Shown: piece after piece, positions 44,658 through 53,016 of the stretch
How positions within the stretch are numbered: position 1 is the first letter of the stretch
Layout of the letters: each line of letters begins with the position of its first letter
Origin: JAFRXK01 sp045603305
Lineage (GTDB): Bacteria; Bacillota; Clostridia; Lachnospirales; Lachnospiraceae
Direction: 5' to 3'
Assembly: GCA_045603305.1 (NCBI GenBank)
Contig: JAZULV010000034.1
Coordinates: forward strand, 1 to 59,631
DNA length: 59,631 nucleotides
Notes under the pieces: model-generated
Seen by the model: the letters and a program-made list of their open reading frames with translations, nothing else
The model's database searches: none
Told to the model about the DNA's origin: nothing
Position numbers and translations under genes: made by a program

Positions 44658-45071
44658 TCAGCTCTTCTTAACAAATTTATTCTTACACTTCGGACATGTA
44701 ATTTCAATCTTTCCCTTACCTCTTGGTACACGAACCTTCTGCTTACAGGAAGAACACTTAAACACCTTGTGAGTCTTTGCATCAGCTCTTGGCTTGAATA
44801 TATTTTTAAACCTGCCAAATTTAATAGCAAGCTTATATTTTAATGTAAGGTACTTCTGATTCTCAGCATATCTCTTTTGAATATTTCTTGAAAACATTCT
44901 GAAATATTCGTAAATGATTAATACAACTCCAAGAAAATAAAATATATCAAGTCGCGAAATGAGAGCTATTATCAACAGTATCAAAGAAGTAATATTTAAA
45001 AACTTACCAAAAGCATCTACACCATATCTCCCGGTCATAAATCTCATAAAACTATCTCGAAATCTATTCAC
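44658..45071 (-). CDS. Membrane protein with C-terminal zinc ribbon
   Basis: A 137-residue protein not assigned to a named family. Two closely spaced hydrophobic helices (about 25-60, ITSLILLIIALISRLDIFYFLGVVLIIY) form a hairpin anchor. A basic linker follows, and the C-terminus has CSSCKQKVRVPRGKGKIEITC...CPKC, a zinc ribbon of four Cys. Such ribbons often bind nucleic acid or proteins at the membrane. The start is GTG at 45071 with AAGGATG about nine bases upstream; an internal ATG eight codons later is possible. It is the first gene of the DUF5685 and J-protein group, 42 bases apart. Confidence 0.78.
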   Translation of the reverse strand: MNRFRDSFMRFMTGRYGVDAFGKFLNITSLILLIIALISRLDIFYFLGVVLIIYEYFRMFSRNIQKRYAENQKYLTLKYKLAIKFGRFKNIFKPRADAKTHKVFKCSSCKQKVRVPRGKGKIEITCPKCKNKFVKKS

Positions 45072-45221
45072 TACACATCATCCTTTTCAAATAATTAGGA
45101 ACTAATTATAAAATTAATTCAGACTATTATATATTTTACACGTCTGAAATTTTTGCGTCAACAATAACACATTTATTTCACAAAAACTAAATAAATTTTT
45201 AAGGTTGAAGTTAGTTTGTTC

Positions 45222-45264
45222 AAAAAATGCCACCGGCATCCAATTTATAAGGGTTGCCGGTGAC
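45222..45264 (-). terminator. Terminator of the NlpC/P60 gene
   Basis: On the minus strand CACCGGCA...TGCCGGTG makes a strong stem (45228-45264 region) followed by TTTTTTG. It lies just past the NlpC/P60 stop. Confidence 0.85.
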
Positions 45265-45270
45265 ATCAAT

Positions 45271-46101
45271 TTAATAATCTTTAATTTTTCTTCCCGCATA
45301 AAGAAACTTATCCCACAAATCTGCTCTATACAATGTATCTCTTTTATTTAAACTGTTAATCATCACGCCATCGCCATATTCGCCCATGGTTGAATGTATA
45401 AACTGACCGTCACCAAGATAAATACCTATGTGACCTCTGAAATATAGCAAATCCCCGGGAAGTGCTTCACATAAGTCTATTCTTTCTATGCCGAAGCCTT
45501 CCATCCAGTAGGAATCTCTGTGAATTATCATACCATTGTTCAAATAAACCATCGATGTAAGTCCAGAGCAGTCTATGCCCATGGGAGTCTTTCCGCCCCA
45601 GCGATACCCTGTGTCAAGATACATAAGTGCGTCACTTACAACACTTTCCCTGACATTTGTATTATGTTTAATTGATGATAAAGTTCTGACTCCGGAAGAA
45701 CGAACGTAACCAATTATGCCATCAGCTGTAGAAACACAGATCCATCCATTATCACAGTCTTCAATAAAAGCAAGCAAGCTTCCCTTTACAAGATTACACA
45801 ATACTCTGCTTCGTATATCAGGCGCCTCCATAACATCAAGAAATAAGGAGCACACCTTCAAATCAATCTGATTTATGTACTTCCTGACATGCCATTCATT
45901 TGTAAGAAAGCCGGATTTCAAACACCAGCCTTCATAATCATATCCGGTGCGTATATTCACATAGTCACAATTATCATCAACGTCCAGTCTAATTACTACC
46001 ATGCCGTGAACAAGCTCATCCACTGTTTCAGAGCATATGTCCGGTGATTTCTTCACCTGAAGAATAGGAACTCTGACTACCAAATCATTAAAAACTGCCA
46101 C
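45271..46101 (-). CDS. NlpC/P60 peptidase with SH3-like domains
   Basis: A 276-residue cysteine peptidase of the gamma-D-glutamyl-diamino-acid type. Two SH3b-like beta domains (about 1-145; VPILQVKKSPD, MVVIRLDVDD, GSLLAFIEDC) precede the catalytic domain. There GYRWGGKTPMGIDCSGLTSM supplies the nucleophile Cys and GHIGIYLGDGQFIHSTM the His. This layout matches YkfC-type dipeptidyl-peptidases that trim muropeptides. No signal peptide is visible, consistent with cytoplasmic recycling of wall peptides. The start is GTG at 46101 with AGAGG close before it. Confidence 0.9.
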   Translation of the reverse strand: MAVFNDLVVRVPILQVKKSPDICSETVDELVHGMVVIRLDVDDNCDYVNIRTGYDYEGWCLKSGFLTNEWHVRKYINQIDLKVCSLFLDVMEAPDIRSRVLCNLVKGSLLAFIEDCDNGWICVSTADGIIGYVRSSGVRTLSSIKHNTNVRESVVSDALMYLDTGYRWGGKTPMGIDCSGLTSMVYLNNGMIIHRDSYWMEGFGIERIDLCEALPGDLLYFRGHIGIYLGDGQFIHSTMGEYGDGVMINSLNKRDTLYRADLWDKFLYAGRKIKDY

Positions 46102-46173
46102 ACTGCCTCTAAATATATTTACTCATACTATTAATATACCAACGAATAAATTATTAGAACACAAAATAATATC

Positions 46174-46196
46174 AGGGGCAAAATACCTTTGCCCCT
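46174..46196 (-). terminator. Hairpin after the aldo/keto reductase gene
   Basis: AGGGGCA (46174-46180) and TGCCCCT (46190-46196) form a 7-bp GC-rich stem 18 bases past the stop. The following T-run on the minus strand is interrupted. Confidence 0.6.
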
Positions 46197-46213
46197 AACA
46201 TAATAATATATAT

Positions 46214-47326
46214 TTATTTCGCAAATACTTCTGCAATCTCAGGCATAAGCTCAGTAGACCTGATATGCTGTGGACATCTCTCCTCACACATACCGCACTG
46301 GAGACACTCTGATGCATTAACCTCTATAGTCTTGTAAAACTCCTGCGCCTTCTCCATACCTTCTGACGCAGTCTTATTATACGCCTCATATATCTTTGGA
46401 ATATCAAGTCCTGCAGGACATGGCATACAATACTGACACTTAGTACATGGAACTAATGCCATAGTGTCAAATATCTTCTTAGCGTTGGCATATATTTCTC
46501 TCTCTTCTTCCTTAACCATGCCCGGAAAACTTCTGGCTGCATAGATAAGGTTATCGGCAACCTGATTTGGAAGGCTCATACCACTAAGCACAGGTCCAAT
46601 CTCCGGCTGATCCCAAAGGAAATCAAATGCCCACTCTACCGGAGTCTTGGTATCAGGAAGTGCCTTAGCAACCTGAACCGGTGGAATCGCGAGCTTACCG
46701 CCAAGCAGCGGCTCCATAATAACAACACCAAGTCCCTTAGCTGCCGCATACTCAAGGCCGGCTCTGCCTGCCTGATAATCAGTATTAATATAATTGTACT
46801 GAATCTGACAGAACTCCCAGTCAAATGCATCCACAATCTCCTTGAACACATCAAGACTGTCATGGAAAGAGAAACCGATATGCTTAATCTTGCCCGCAGC
46901 CTTAGCCTTCTCAAGAGAACGAAGCATGTCATACTTAAGAACATTACCTTCCCATGTAGCCTTCTCAAGGGCATGAAGCAAATAAAAATCTATGTACTCC
47001 ATATCCAGTCTCTTAAGCTGCTCATCAAGATACTTTTCAAAATCTCCCTCAGCTTTCGCAAAATATACCGGATTCTTAGTAGCAACATATGCTTTCTCAC
47101 GGTACCCGTCCTTCAAAGCCTTACCTACTAAAACTTCACTTTCACCATCATGATAAACGTAAGCCGTATCAATATAGTTCACACCGGCATCTATAGCATC
47201 CCTAATCATCTTAATCGCCATAGCTTCATCAATCTTGCCTGTCTCCTGAATAACCGGAAGTCTCATAGCACCAAATCCAAGTGCTGAAACTTTACAGCCG
47301 GTCTTACCAAAATCTCTGTATTGCAT
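46214..47326 (-). CDS. Aldo/keto reductase with C-terminal 2[4Fe-4S] ferredoxin domain
   Basis: A 370-residue AKR barrel fused to a bacterial ferredoxin-like domain. GFGAMRLPV opens the barrel, NYIDTAYVYHDGESE contains the catalytic Asp and Tyr, and VATKNPV the Lys. At the C-terminus CTKCQYCMPC and CLQCGMCEERC are two four-Cys clusters. This fusion is common in anaerobes, where the clusters probably pass electrons between ferredoxin and the active site; the substrate is unknown. ATG at 47326 follows a G-rich site (GCGGGG) by seven bases and gives the usual MQYRDFGKTGCKVS; an upstream in-frame ATG does not fit the family start. Confidence 0.92.
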   Translation of the reverse strand: MQYRDFGKTGCKVSALGFGAMRLPVIQETGKIDEAMAIKMIRDAIDAGVNYIDTAYVYHDGESEVLVGKALKDGYREKAYVATKNPVYFAKAEGDFEKYLDEQLKRLDMEYIDFYLLHALEKATWEGNVLKYDMLRSLEKAKAAGKIKHIGFSFHDSLDVFKEIVDAFDWEFCQIQYNYINTDYQAGRAGLEYAAAKGLGVVIMEPLLGGKLAIPPVQVAKALPDTKTPVEWAFDFLWDQPEIGPVLSGMSLPNQVADNLIYAARSFPGMVKEEEREIYANAKKIFDTMALVPCTKCQYCMPCPAGLDIPKIYEAYNKTASEGMEKAQEFYKTIEVNASECLQCGMCEERCPQHIRSTELMPEIAEVFAK

Positions 47327-47487
47327 AATTACACCCCGCTTCAAATTAATCGTTTAATTGTTAGTAATATCATTTTACCAAATCACAATGTAAATTACAA
47401 TATTATTTCATAACATAAAATGGGTTTTATACATTGAAACTTCAATTATACTTAACTCATTTCTGCTTCTATACTAAACTTAATAAT

Positions 47488-48549
47488 TTATGGATTACAG
47501 ACTCTGCAAGGCACAAATCCCTGATTTATTAATTCTGCTCTATCTCCTATGTATTCTTTTCTATTTCTCTCACTCATCTCTGCCACAGCCTCACAGGTTG
47601 GGTAATGAAACTTGTAGGAGTTAGTGTTTAAAATATAGTCTGCATTTTGTATCACAGCCGACTCGTATTCCTGCTCATCGGATGCACTGTTATCAGCTTC
47701 TGAACTTGTTATTTCATCATTGGCTGTATTATCTTCAGTTATAATCTCCGTTGTAACATTCTCTATCAATCTGCTCTCACCGGTTACATAATCAATCTCA
47801 ACTCCCGGCTGAGCGTTATACACAAATACATTGAAGCAAATGCCCTTGCCACTATCTTCAACAGACCATCCTTCCATCACAACTCCTGCCGCGAGAAGAT
47901 TATCATCTTCAAATATAGGTGTTACCCTGTAAAGCACATGGTTGCCTGTTGCCACTACATAATCGTAGACCTTAATCTCAAAGGGCAGCATCCCCTGCAC
48001 ATTCATATATCTGGTTCCGGTGATAAGATTCTTCTCGTTAGAGTTCTCACCGCATAGATTGTAGGCGATGAGGTGGCAACGATTGTACAGATACTTTCCG
48101 TCCACACAGTCGTACTTAACCGTGTGCCATCCGGAAGGCTTTATGTGACCAATCACCCCCCGCTCCTCAGTCGGAATAGTATCCGGACCGACGTTTGCAA
48201 AAGCAAGTCCACATCTACCCAAAGAGTCCATATCACTGTAAATTTCAAAGGAAGCCGATAAATAATCGTTCTCTGTGAAATGAGGAATATTGTTATCCAG
48301 TACAACGTATGGCATGCCAGCAAATGGCGGGATATCATCAAGGGTTAAAGGCTCAGCCTCGGTACTTGCTATAGATAAATCCTCAGACTGGGTGGAACAA
48401 TCAATATCTGTTTCAGTTTCATAACACCCGGTAGTTTCGGTCGATTGTTGAATGTCTGTACATGAGGTGGTAATAATACAGGTGAGGATTACTACTATAA
48501 ATAATATAGTCTTCATATATTTTTTTGAAACAAATATCATATTAATCAT
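47488..48549 (-). CDS. Secreted non-specific nuclease lipoprotein with Ada-like zinc tail
   Basis: A 353-residue lipoprotein (hydrophobic N-terminus ending ITTSC) with a DNA/RNA non-specific endonuclease domain. HIKPSGWHTVKYD and YNRCHLIAYNLCGEN (about residue 155) match the NRGH-type active site with the Gly replaced by Cys; the catalytic His is kept, and GTRYMNVQGMLPFE follows. After an acidic linker the C-terminus has YHYPTC-like FHYPTC, then MSERNRKEYIG and FVPCRVCNP, an Ada-like zinc module. It probably degrades external DNA for nutrients or competence. No Shine-Dalgarno is clear: either the ATG at 48549 or the one 11 codons later may start it. Confidence 0.85.
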   Translation of the reverse strand: MINMIFVSKKYMKTILFIVVILTCIITTSCTDIQQSTETTGCYETETDIDCSTQSEDLSIASTEAEPLTLDDIPPFAGMPYVVLDNNIPHFTENDYLSASFEIYSDMDSLGRCGLAFANVGPDTIPTEERGVIGHIKPSGWHTVKYDCVDGKYLYNRCHLIAYNLCGENSNEKNLITGTRYMNVQGMLPFEIKVYDYVVATGNHVLYRVTPIFEDDNLLAAGVVMEGWSVEDSGKGICFNVFVYNAQPGVEIDYVTGESRLIENVTTEIITEDNTANDEITSSEADNSASDEQEYESAVIQNADYILNTNSYKFHYPTCEAVAEMSERNRKEYIGDRAELINQGFVPCRVCNP

Positions 48550-48623
48550 AATTATTTTTTAGAATTTAGATTTTTATTATGGTTATCTAAAAAAACATCT
48601 TATAACCCTTAATAAAATAGTGC

Positions 48624-49010
48624 TTACATTATCTTTATGAGTTTTTCAATCAAACCCTCATCTGCAGGCAGCCAGTCCACGCTATAAAGAGTATCCCTCG
48701 TAAGCCACTTCGCCGCCTCGTGTTCCTTTAAAATCAGGTCGCCTGATTTGATAGTACAAATATAAACATGCATGGTCAGATGGAAGTTTGGATAGTCGTA
48801 TTCGACAGTGTCAAAAAGCTCCCCGACTTCAATTTCAGTGTCAAGCTCCTCTTTTATTTCACGAATCAACGCCTGCTCTCTGGTCTCACCCGGCTCGATT
48901 TTACCTCCGGGAAATTCCCAGCCTCCGGCGAAATCGCCATAGCCACGCTGGGTTGCGAAGATTTGGTTGTCCTTTTTAATGATTGCTGCTACTACTTGGA
49001 TTGTTTTCAT
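48624..49010 (-). CDS. Nudix hydrolase (MutT-like)
   Basis: A 128-residue Nudix protein. GGKIEPGETREQALIRE followed by IKEEL is a complete Nudix box. FATQRGYGDFAGGWEFPGGK precedes it, and the sequence closely resembles MutT-type 8-oxo-dGTP diphosphatases that clean the nucleotide pool. The ATG at 49010 is preferred over one 13 codons upstream because AGAGG lies six bases before it and the family N-terminus MKTIQVVAAII follows. It is next to, but oriented with, the secreted nuclease gene and the restriction system upstream. Confidence 0.9.
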   Translation of the reverse strand: MKTIQVVAAIIKKDNQIFATQRGYGDFAGGWEFPGGKIEPGETREQALIREIKEELDTEIEVGELFDTVEYDYPNFHLTMHVYICTIKSGDLILKEHEAAKWLTRDTLYSVDWLPADEGLIEKLIKIM

Positions 49011-49140
49011 GGTACACCTCTTATTTCGTAAAATATTCATAAATATCATTTCTTACACTATACTCTAATTTCATCTTAAAATTCATAATAGGTAGTGACC
49101 ATTGGTTTATAATTAATAATCTCTTGAATTCAATAATTTC

Positions 49141-50370
49141 TCAAATAAATCTAATTTGAAAATTAACCGTAATATAATATTTACCATCTTCGCCCTTATA
49201 GACATATCCCCAATCACCTTTTTTAGGTTTTGGTTTTCCGTCTTTCATTGTTACCTCCAAGATTTCCTCTTCCGTAACATCTCGTCCTTCAAGATATGCT
49301 TGAGCTACAACTTTAGCTTTATCTTTATTCACACCTCTACTTGGTCTGTCAAAGAATGTATGTTCATATAGAAAAGTATTAAAAATATCATCAGAAACTG
49401 CTCTATAATAAAGTATTTCACCATTTGTTCCTACATCAATATATCCCCCAGACAATTTACGTCGTCCATCCCATGGTTCAGAAGCAGTCAAACCTGAGAA
49501 TGAAGCATATAAAAAGTCCTTCATTTTTGCCTCATACCATGTTTCTGGTCGTCTTACACGAACAGGATTCATCTGAGCCACTTTTTCAATAACATCTCTA
49601 GTTTTGCTCGTATCTGCCCTATCGTAATACCCTATCTGTGTGAGAATTGCACAACTTAATATTTCAGGCATCTTCAATTCCACAAAATCAAGATTATCGT
49701 TAAACGCATCCGAAGTTCCTCTAAACTCTAACGTCAAATCAGGATTATTTCGAATATATTCAAACATACCTATCTCGGATACAATGTAATTACCATTTAT
49801 TTTATACATCTCCTGCTCGTTGCAACCAACGATCTCATATAAGAAATTTGATGCCATTGATGAATTGAATAAAGATGAAGCACTTCCTAAATGCGACTTG
49901 ATAGAAAATCCGGTTGTTGATACTGCATGATCTGTTGAATCCTGTATTGTAACAATAATATCTGTTTTCTTTCCATATGCAATCTCTACTTCCTTCGGCA
50001 ATTTTGGAACTTTAGGTTGCGAAAACCTTAAATCCATCAAATACCTTTCAATCTCTGGCACCGAAAATTTTCTGTTCCCTGATGTAACATTCTTAATTGC
50101 ATTATATAAATAATCCGCTTTATCTACCAGTTCGCTATAAGCCATTGCTCTAAACACTACATCATTATCCTTTGCATGAACTACCGCAAGTTCCTGTTCC
50201 CTTTCAAACCTCAAAATATGTTCTTTTTCATGTCGAATGATATTTATAATATCAATATACACATTCGTATCACGTTCAAAATTTCTATCAGCAGCATAAA
50301 TACGTCCATATGCTAATAAGTGCAAAAAAACATATGCCTCTGTCCATTCCCCATAATTAAACTCCCACAT
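49141..50370 (-). CDS. HpaII-family type II restriction endonuclease
   Basis: A 409-residue protein recognised by its N-terminus GEWTEAYVFLHLLAYGRIYAAD and by TTGFSIKSHLGSASSLFN, which match HpaII-type endonucleases. The IKS within that motif is the likely catalytic lysine region. If specificity follows the family, it cuts unmethylated CCGG. Its start overlaps the methyltransferase gene by 14 bases, so nuclease translation is coupled to methylase translation. GGAGAAG is about ten bases before the ATG. The gene is last in a four-gene operon (HTH, vsr, methylase, nuclease). The recognition site is inference from family, not read from sequence. Confidence 0.85.
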   Translation of the reverse strand: MWEFNYGEWTEAYVFLHLLAYGRIYAADRNFERDTNVYIDIINIIRHEKEHILRFEREQELAVVHAKDNDVVFRAMAYSELVDKADYLYNAIKNVTSGNRKFSVPEIERYLMDLRFSQPKVPKLPKEVEIAYGKKTDIIVTIQDSTDHAVSTTGFSIKSHLGSASSLFNSSMASNFLYEIVGCNEQEMYKINGNYIVSEIGMFEYIRNNPDLTLEFRGTSDAFNDNLDFVELKMPEILSCAILTQIGYYDRADTSKTRDVIEKVAQMNPVRVRRPETWYEAKMKDFLYASFSGLTASEPWDGRRKLSGGYIDVGTNGEILYYRAVSDDIFNTFLYEHTFFDRPSRGVNKDKAKVVAQAYLEGRDVTEEEILEVTMKDGKPKPKKGDWGYVYKGEDGKYYITVNFQIRFI

Positions 50371-51361
50371 TATCTAACTTCTCCTTTATATTCTTTGCAA
50401 TCGCCTCGATAACATTAACCGTAACACTATTACCAAACTGTTTATACAAGTGAGTATCTGCGAGTTCCAGTTTAAAATCATCTGGAAATCCCTGTAATCT
50501 TGCCCATTCTCTTGGTGTCAGCTTTCGTATTCCTTGTCTGTTCACTTCTCCTTTTATATGTGTTACAGGTGTAAAATCTTTCAGTCTCTTATCGACAATC
50601 AAATTTCTTTCTCTACCCATGCCACCACATACTATCGCACCCGCTTGTCCATTCACATCACGTATTTCATAGCCAAAACCATTTCCTTTTGCGATATGTC
50701 TTTCTTTATGACGCTTTAGTGTCTCCAAATAAGTGTCAGATAAATAATATTTTACACTTACTTCATTTTTCTCCATAATATCTTTAATTTTAGTATTTGG
50801 ATTATCACCTTCCGGAAATACAAACCCTGAACTATCTATATCATTTCTAAAAGCAACAATATAAATTCGTTCTCTATTCTGAGGCACTCCAAAATCTTTA
50901 CTGTTTAAAACCTTACCATATACCGTATATCCAATCTGTTCAAACGCTTTAGTAATTACTCTAAAAGTTCTACCTCTATCGTGAATTGTCAAGCCTTTTA
51001 CATTTTCACAAAAAATCACTTTTGGTTTGTGATATTCACATATGCGCACAACATCCTGAAACAATGTACCTCTACACATTCCTTTATAATCGTCATCAAA
51101 TCCCATTCTTTTTCCTGCAAGTGAAAATGCCTGACATGGAAAACCGGCTAAACAAATATCAAATGCCGGAATATCCTTTTCATCAATCTTCGTTATATCT
51201 CCTGCTATCTCAAAATCATCATGATAATTTGCCTTATATGTCTTTTGCGCATATTCATCCCATTCACTCACAAAAACTGTAGAAATATCATCCTTAAATG
51301 CATTTTCAAAACCCTTTCTAATTCCTCCAATTCCTGCAAACAAATCTATTGATGTAAACAT
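50357..51361 (-). CDS. DNA cytosine-C5 methyltransferase of the R-M system
   Basis: A 334-residue C5 methylase with the conserved motifs in order: SIDLFAGIGGIRKGF (I), GFPCQAFSLAGKRMGF (IV, catalytic Cys), ENVKGL (VI), VPQNRERIYIVAF (VIII), RKLTPREWARLQGFPDDF (IX) and QFGNSVTVNVIEAI (X). The target-recognition region lies between VIII and IX. It protects the site cut by the adjacent HpaII-like nuclease, probably CCGG. ATG at 51361 lies seven bases after AAGGAG. The gene is 12 bases downstream of vsr. Confidence 0.95.
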   Translation of the reverse strand: MFTSIDLFAGIGGIRKGFENAFKDDISTVFVSEWDEYAQKTYKANYHDDFEIAGDITKIDEKDIPAFDICLAGFPCQAFSLAGKRMGFDDDYKGMCRGTLFQDVVRICEYHKPKVIFCENVKGLTIHDRGRTFRVITKAFEQIGYTVYGKVLNSKDFGVPQNRERIYIVAFRNDIDSSGFVFPEGDNPNTKIKDIMEKNEVSVKYYLSDTYLETLKRHKERHIAKGNGFGYEIRDVNGQAGAIVCGGMGRERNLIVDKRLKDFTPVTHIKGEVNRQGIRKLTPREWARLQGFPDDFKLELADTHLYKQFGNSVTVNVIEAIAKNIKEKLDNVGV

Positions 51362-51373
51362 GGTCAATCTCCT

Positions 51374-51820
51374 TTAATCAAATATGTCTTTTTCTTCAAG
51401 TGATGTTTCAAATATTGTCTCTTCAACAACCCTCACACATTGCTCTGCATCATTTTTAATATCTTTCCCCCAAAATCTGATAACAGTCCATCCCAAAAAC
51501 ATCAACTGTTTATTAATTTCTTCATCTCTTTCACGGTTACGGGATATTTTATTTATCCAGAAATCAGCATTTTTCCCTCTCTGCAACTGTTTTCTTAATT
51601 CACTCCAATCTTTACCATGAAAGAACTCGCTATCACAAAATATAACAATTCGATGTCTGGTTAATACAATGTCTGGTTTACCTGGGAGTGCAGAATAATT
51701 TTTGCGATACCTATACCCCTTTCTCCAAAGTGCTTTTCTAAGTATTACTTCTATACTGGTATCTTTATTCTTTATGTTACTCATATTCCTATGTCTTTGT
51801 TCTTTAGTCAGTCTATCCAT
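51374..51820 (-). CDS. vsr: Very short patch repair endonuclease
   Basis: A 148-residue Vsr protein. HRNMSNIKNKDTSIEVILR is the family N-terminus, GYRYRKNYSALPGKPDIVL contains the catalytic Asp region, and FHGKDW and VIRFWGKDI follow. Vsr nicks next to T:G mismatches that arise when 5-methylcytosine deaminates, so its presence beside a C5 methylase is logical. It protects the genome from the mutagenic cost of methylation. GGAG precedes the ATG. It lies between the HTH gene (14 bases) and the methylase gene (12 bases). Confidence 0.94.
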   Translation of the reverse strand: MDRLTKEQRHRNMSNIKNKDTSIEVILRKALWRKGYRYRKNYSALPGKPDIVLTRHRIVIFCDSEFFHGKDWSELRKQLQRGKNADFWINKISRNRERDEEINKQLMFLGWTVIRFWGKDIKNDAEQCVRVVEETIFETSLEEKDIFD

Positions 51821-51834
51821 AGCAATACTCCATA

Positions 51835-52044
51835 CTATTCTGCGTCCTCAACAACTTCCATAATGTCTGACACATCACATTCTAAAGCTTTACAGATTTT
51901 CAAAAGAATATCAGTATTAACATTCTCGTTTCTTCCCAATTTAGCAATAGAAGCTGTGCTTATCCCAGCTCGTTGTGCCAAATCTTTTTTCATCATATCT
52001 TTGTCAATTAGTAATTTCCAAAGCTTTTTGTAAGTTATTTTCAT
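51835..52044 (-). CDS. Small XRE-type HTH regulator, candidate R-M control protein
   Basis: A 69-residue Cro/CI-type DNA-binding protein: KKDLAQRAGISTASIAKLGR is a clear helix-turn-helix, followed by NTDILLKICKALECDVSDIM, the standard fourth and fifth helices. It is first in the vsr, methylase, nuclease operon, where small XRE proteins act as control (C) proteins that delay nuclease expression. ATG at 52044 has GGAGG five bases upstream; an upstream in-frame ATG does not give the family start and lies before the predicted promoter's -10. Alternatively it may be a general YozG-like regulator. Confidence 0.87.
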   Translation of the reverse strand: MKITYKKLWKLLIDKDMMKKDLAQRAGISTASIAKLGRNENVNTDILLKICKALECDVSDIMEVVEDAE

Positions 52045-52075
52045 GTTGTCCTCCAACTCGAACATATTTTCTATC

Positions 52076-52104
52076 ATCATACCATTTATTTTAGCATTAT
52101 GCAA
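52076..52104 (-). promoter_or_regulatory. Promoter of the R-M operon with palindromic -35 region
   Basis: On the minus strand TTGCAT (52099-52104) and TATGAT (52076-52081) are spaced by 17 bases. The -35 box runs into GCATAATGC, a 9-base palindrome that could be the operator for the HTH protein encoded first in the operon. Confidence 0.65.
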
Positions 52105-52329
52105 CTATATTCTCCATAGAAAGTATGAGAACTCATAATTAATTATTTAATCATTTTGCAATCTTCTTTTTCTTTTAGGCATCAACAAAAAAAGCTAAAT
52201 ATAAAAACAAAAAAGAATCAACAAGACTTTTAAGCTCTTACTTAATTCTAATTATACTTGAATCATTTCCAATAAACGCCTCTTATAGATGAACAACTAC
52301 CGATATTATGCCCATCAATCTATATCCCA

Positions 52330-52380
52330 CTATCCGATAATCAATTCAACAAATGCATCTCTATCATGATGCAAACTCAT
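52330..52380 (-). pseudogene. 16-codon remnant of an AbiEii-type toxin gene
   Basis: Overlapping the antitoxin stop by 17 bases is an ATG that opens MSLHHDRDAFVELIIG and then hits TAG. The spacing and the Leu-His-x-Asp/Asn-x-x-x-Phe-x-x-Leu-Ile pattern resemble the start of AbiEii nucleotidyltransferases, which normally overlap the antitoxin in this way. The KDYW motif and polymerase fold are absent, and the next 280 bases have no continuing frame. It reads as a toxin gene deleted after its first codons, perhaps when the R-M block was inserted or rearranged. Confidence 0.55.
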
Positions 52381-52990
52381 AAATCATCCCCCATTCGATT
52401 AATTTTTTTGCAGTTGCACCGGTTAAGCCGGATGAGACTTCTGATAGTTGTTCTTTTGTAAAACCTTTCTGTTTCACGTAAGCGAGCATTCTATCTATGG
52501 TTTCATTCATCGGAAGTTCTGTATATTTTTCAGCCTGACCAATGCTATCCAAAAGTTGCAAAAGTTCTGCATTATTATCTGATACAGTGACTACAGGCTT
52601 TTTAATTCTGACCTTCTGATTGCCTATTGTAATCATTCGTCCATTTGTAGATTCCCTGTTCGTAACAATCTCAATTACCGCCGGCATCTGCGTCGTCAAT
52701 CCAAGCTGGTTTGCAAAAGATATTCCGGTTATATAACCGTATGTTTCAGACTTGTTTTTCACGTATTTGCGCATAATAACAAGATAAGGATCAAGATAAC
52801 TTTTTCCTAACAATCCATCCTGTTTTGGTATATAATATATTCCGTTATCATATCTCTCCAGGAAACCATTTGCAACAAGTCTCTTTACCGACTGGCGTAC
52901 TGCATTTTCAGATAATCCTTCTATAGTTAAATCATTTAAAAATATTGGCTCGTTATATCCATAGTATTCCATTAAATAAGACTTCAACAT
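52364..52990 (-). CDS. AbiEi/DUF6088-type antitoxin, apparently orphan
   Basis: A 208-residue protein with a winged-helix N-terminus (LSENAVRQSVKRLVANGFLERYDNGIYYIP) and a C-terminal domain containing TYGYITGISFANQLGLTTQ and IVTNRES, the layout of AbiEi_4/DUF6088 antitoxins. These repress their own promoter and counter an AbiEii nucleotidyltransferase toxin in type IV toxin-antitoxin and phage-defence systems. Here no intact toxin follows. The upstream region holds two direct repeats suited to autoregulation. GGAGG precedes the ATG. It may survive as a solitary regulator or as an antidote to toxins from elsewhere. Confidence 0.82.
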   Translation of the reverse strand: MLKSYLMEYYGYNEPIFLNDLTIEGLSENAVRQSVKRLVANGFLERYDNGIYYIPKQDGLLGKSYLDPYLVIMRKYVKNKSETYGYITGISFANQLGLTTQMPAVIEIVTNRESTNGRMITIGNQKVRIKKPVVTVSDNNAELLQLLDSIGQAEKYTELPMNETIDRMLAYVKQKGFTKEQLSEVSSGLTGATAKKLIEWGMIYEFAS

Positions 52991-53016
52991 ATTCTCACCT
53001 CCATATATAAAGTACC

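Noticed and set aside
45114..45299. Possible 61-codon minus-strand gene
   Set aside because: It overlaps the end of the NlpC/P60 gene and runs through its terminator hairpin; there is no ribosome-binding site and the translation looks random.
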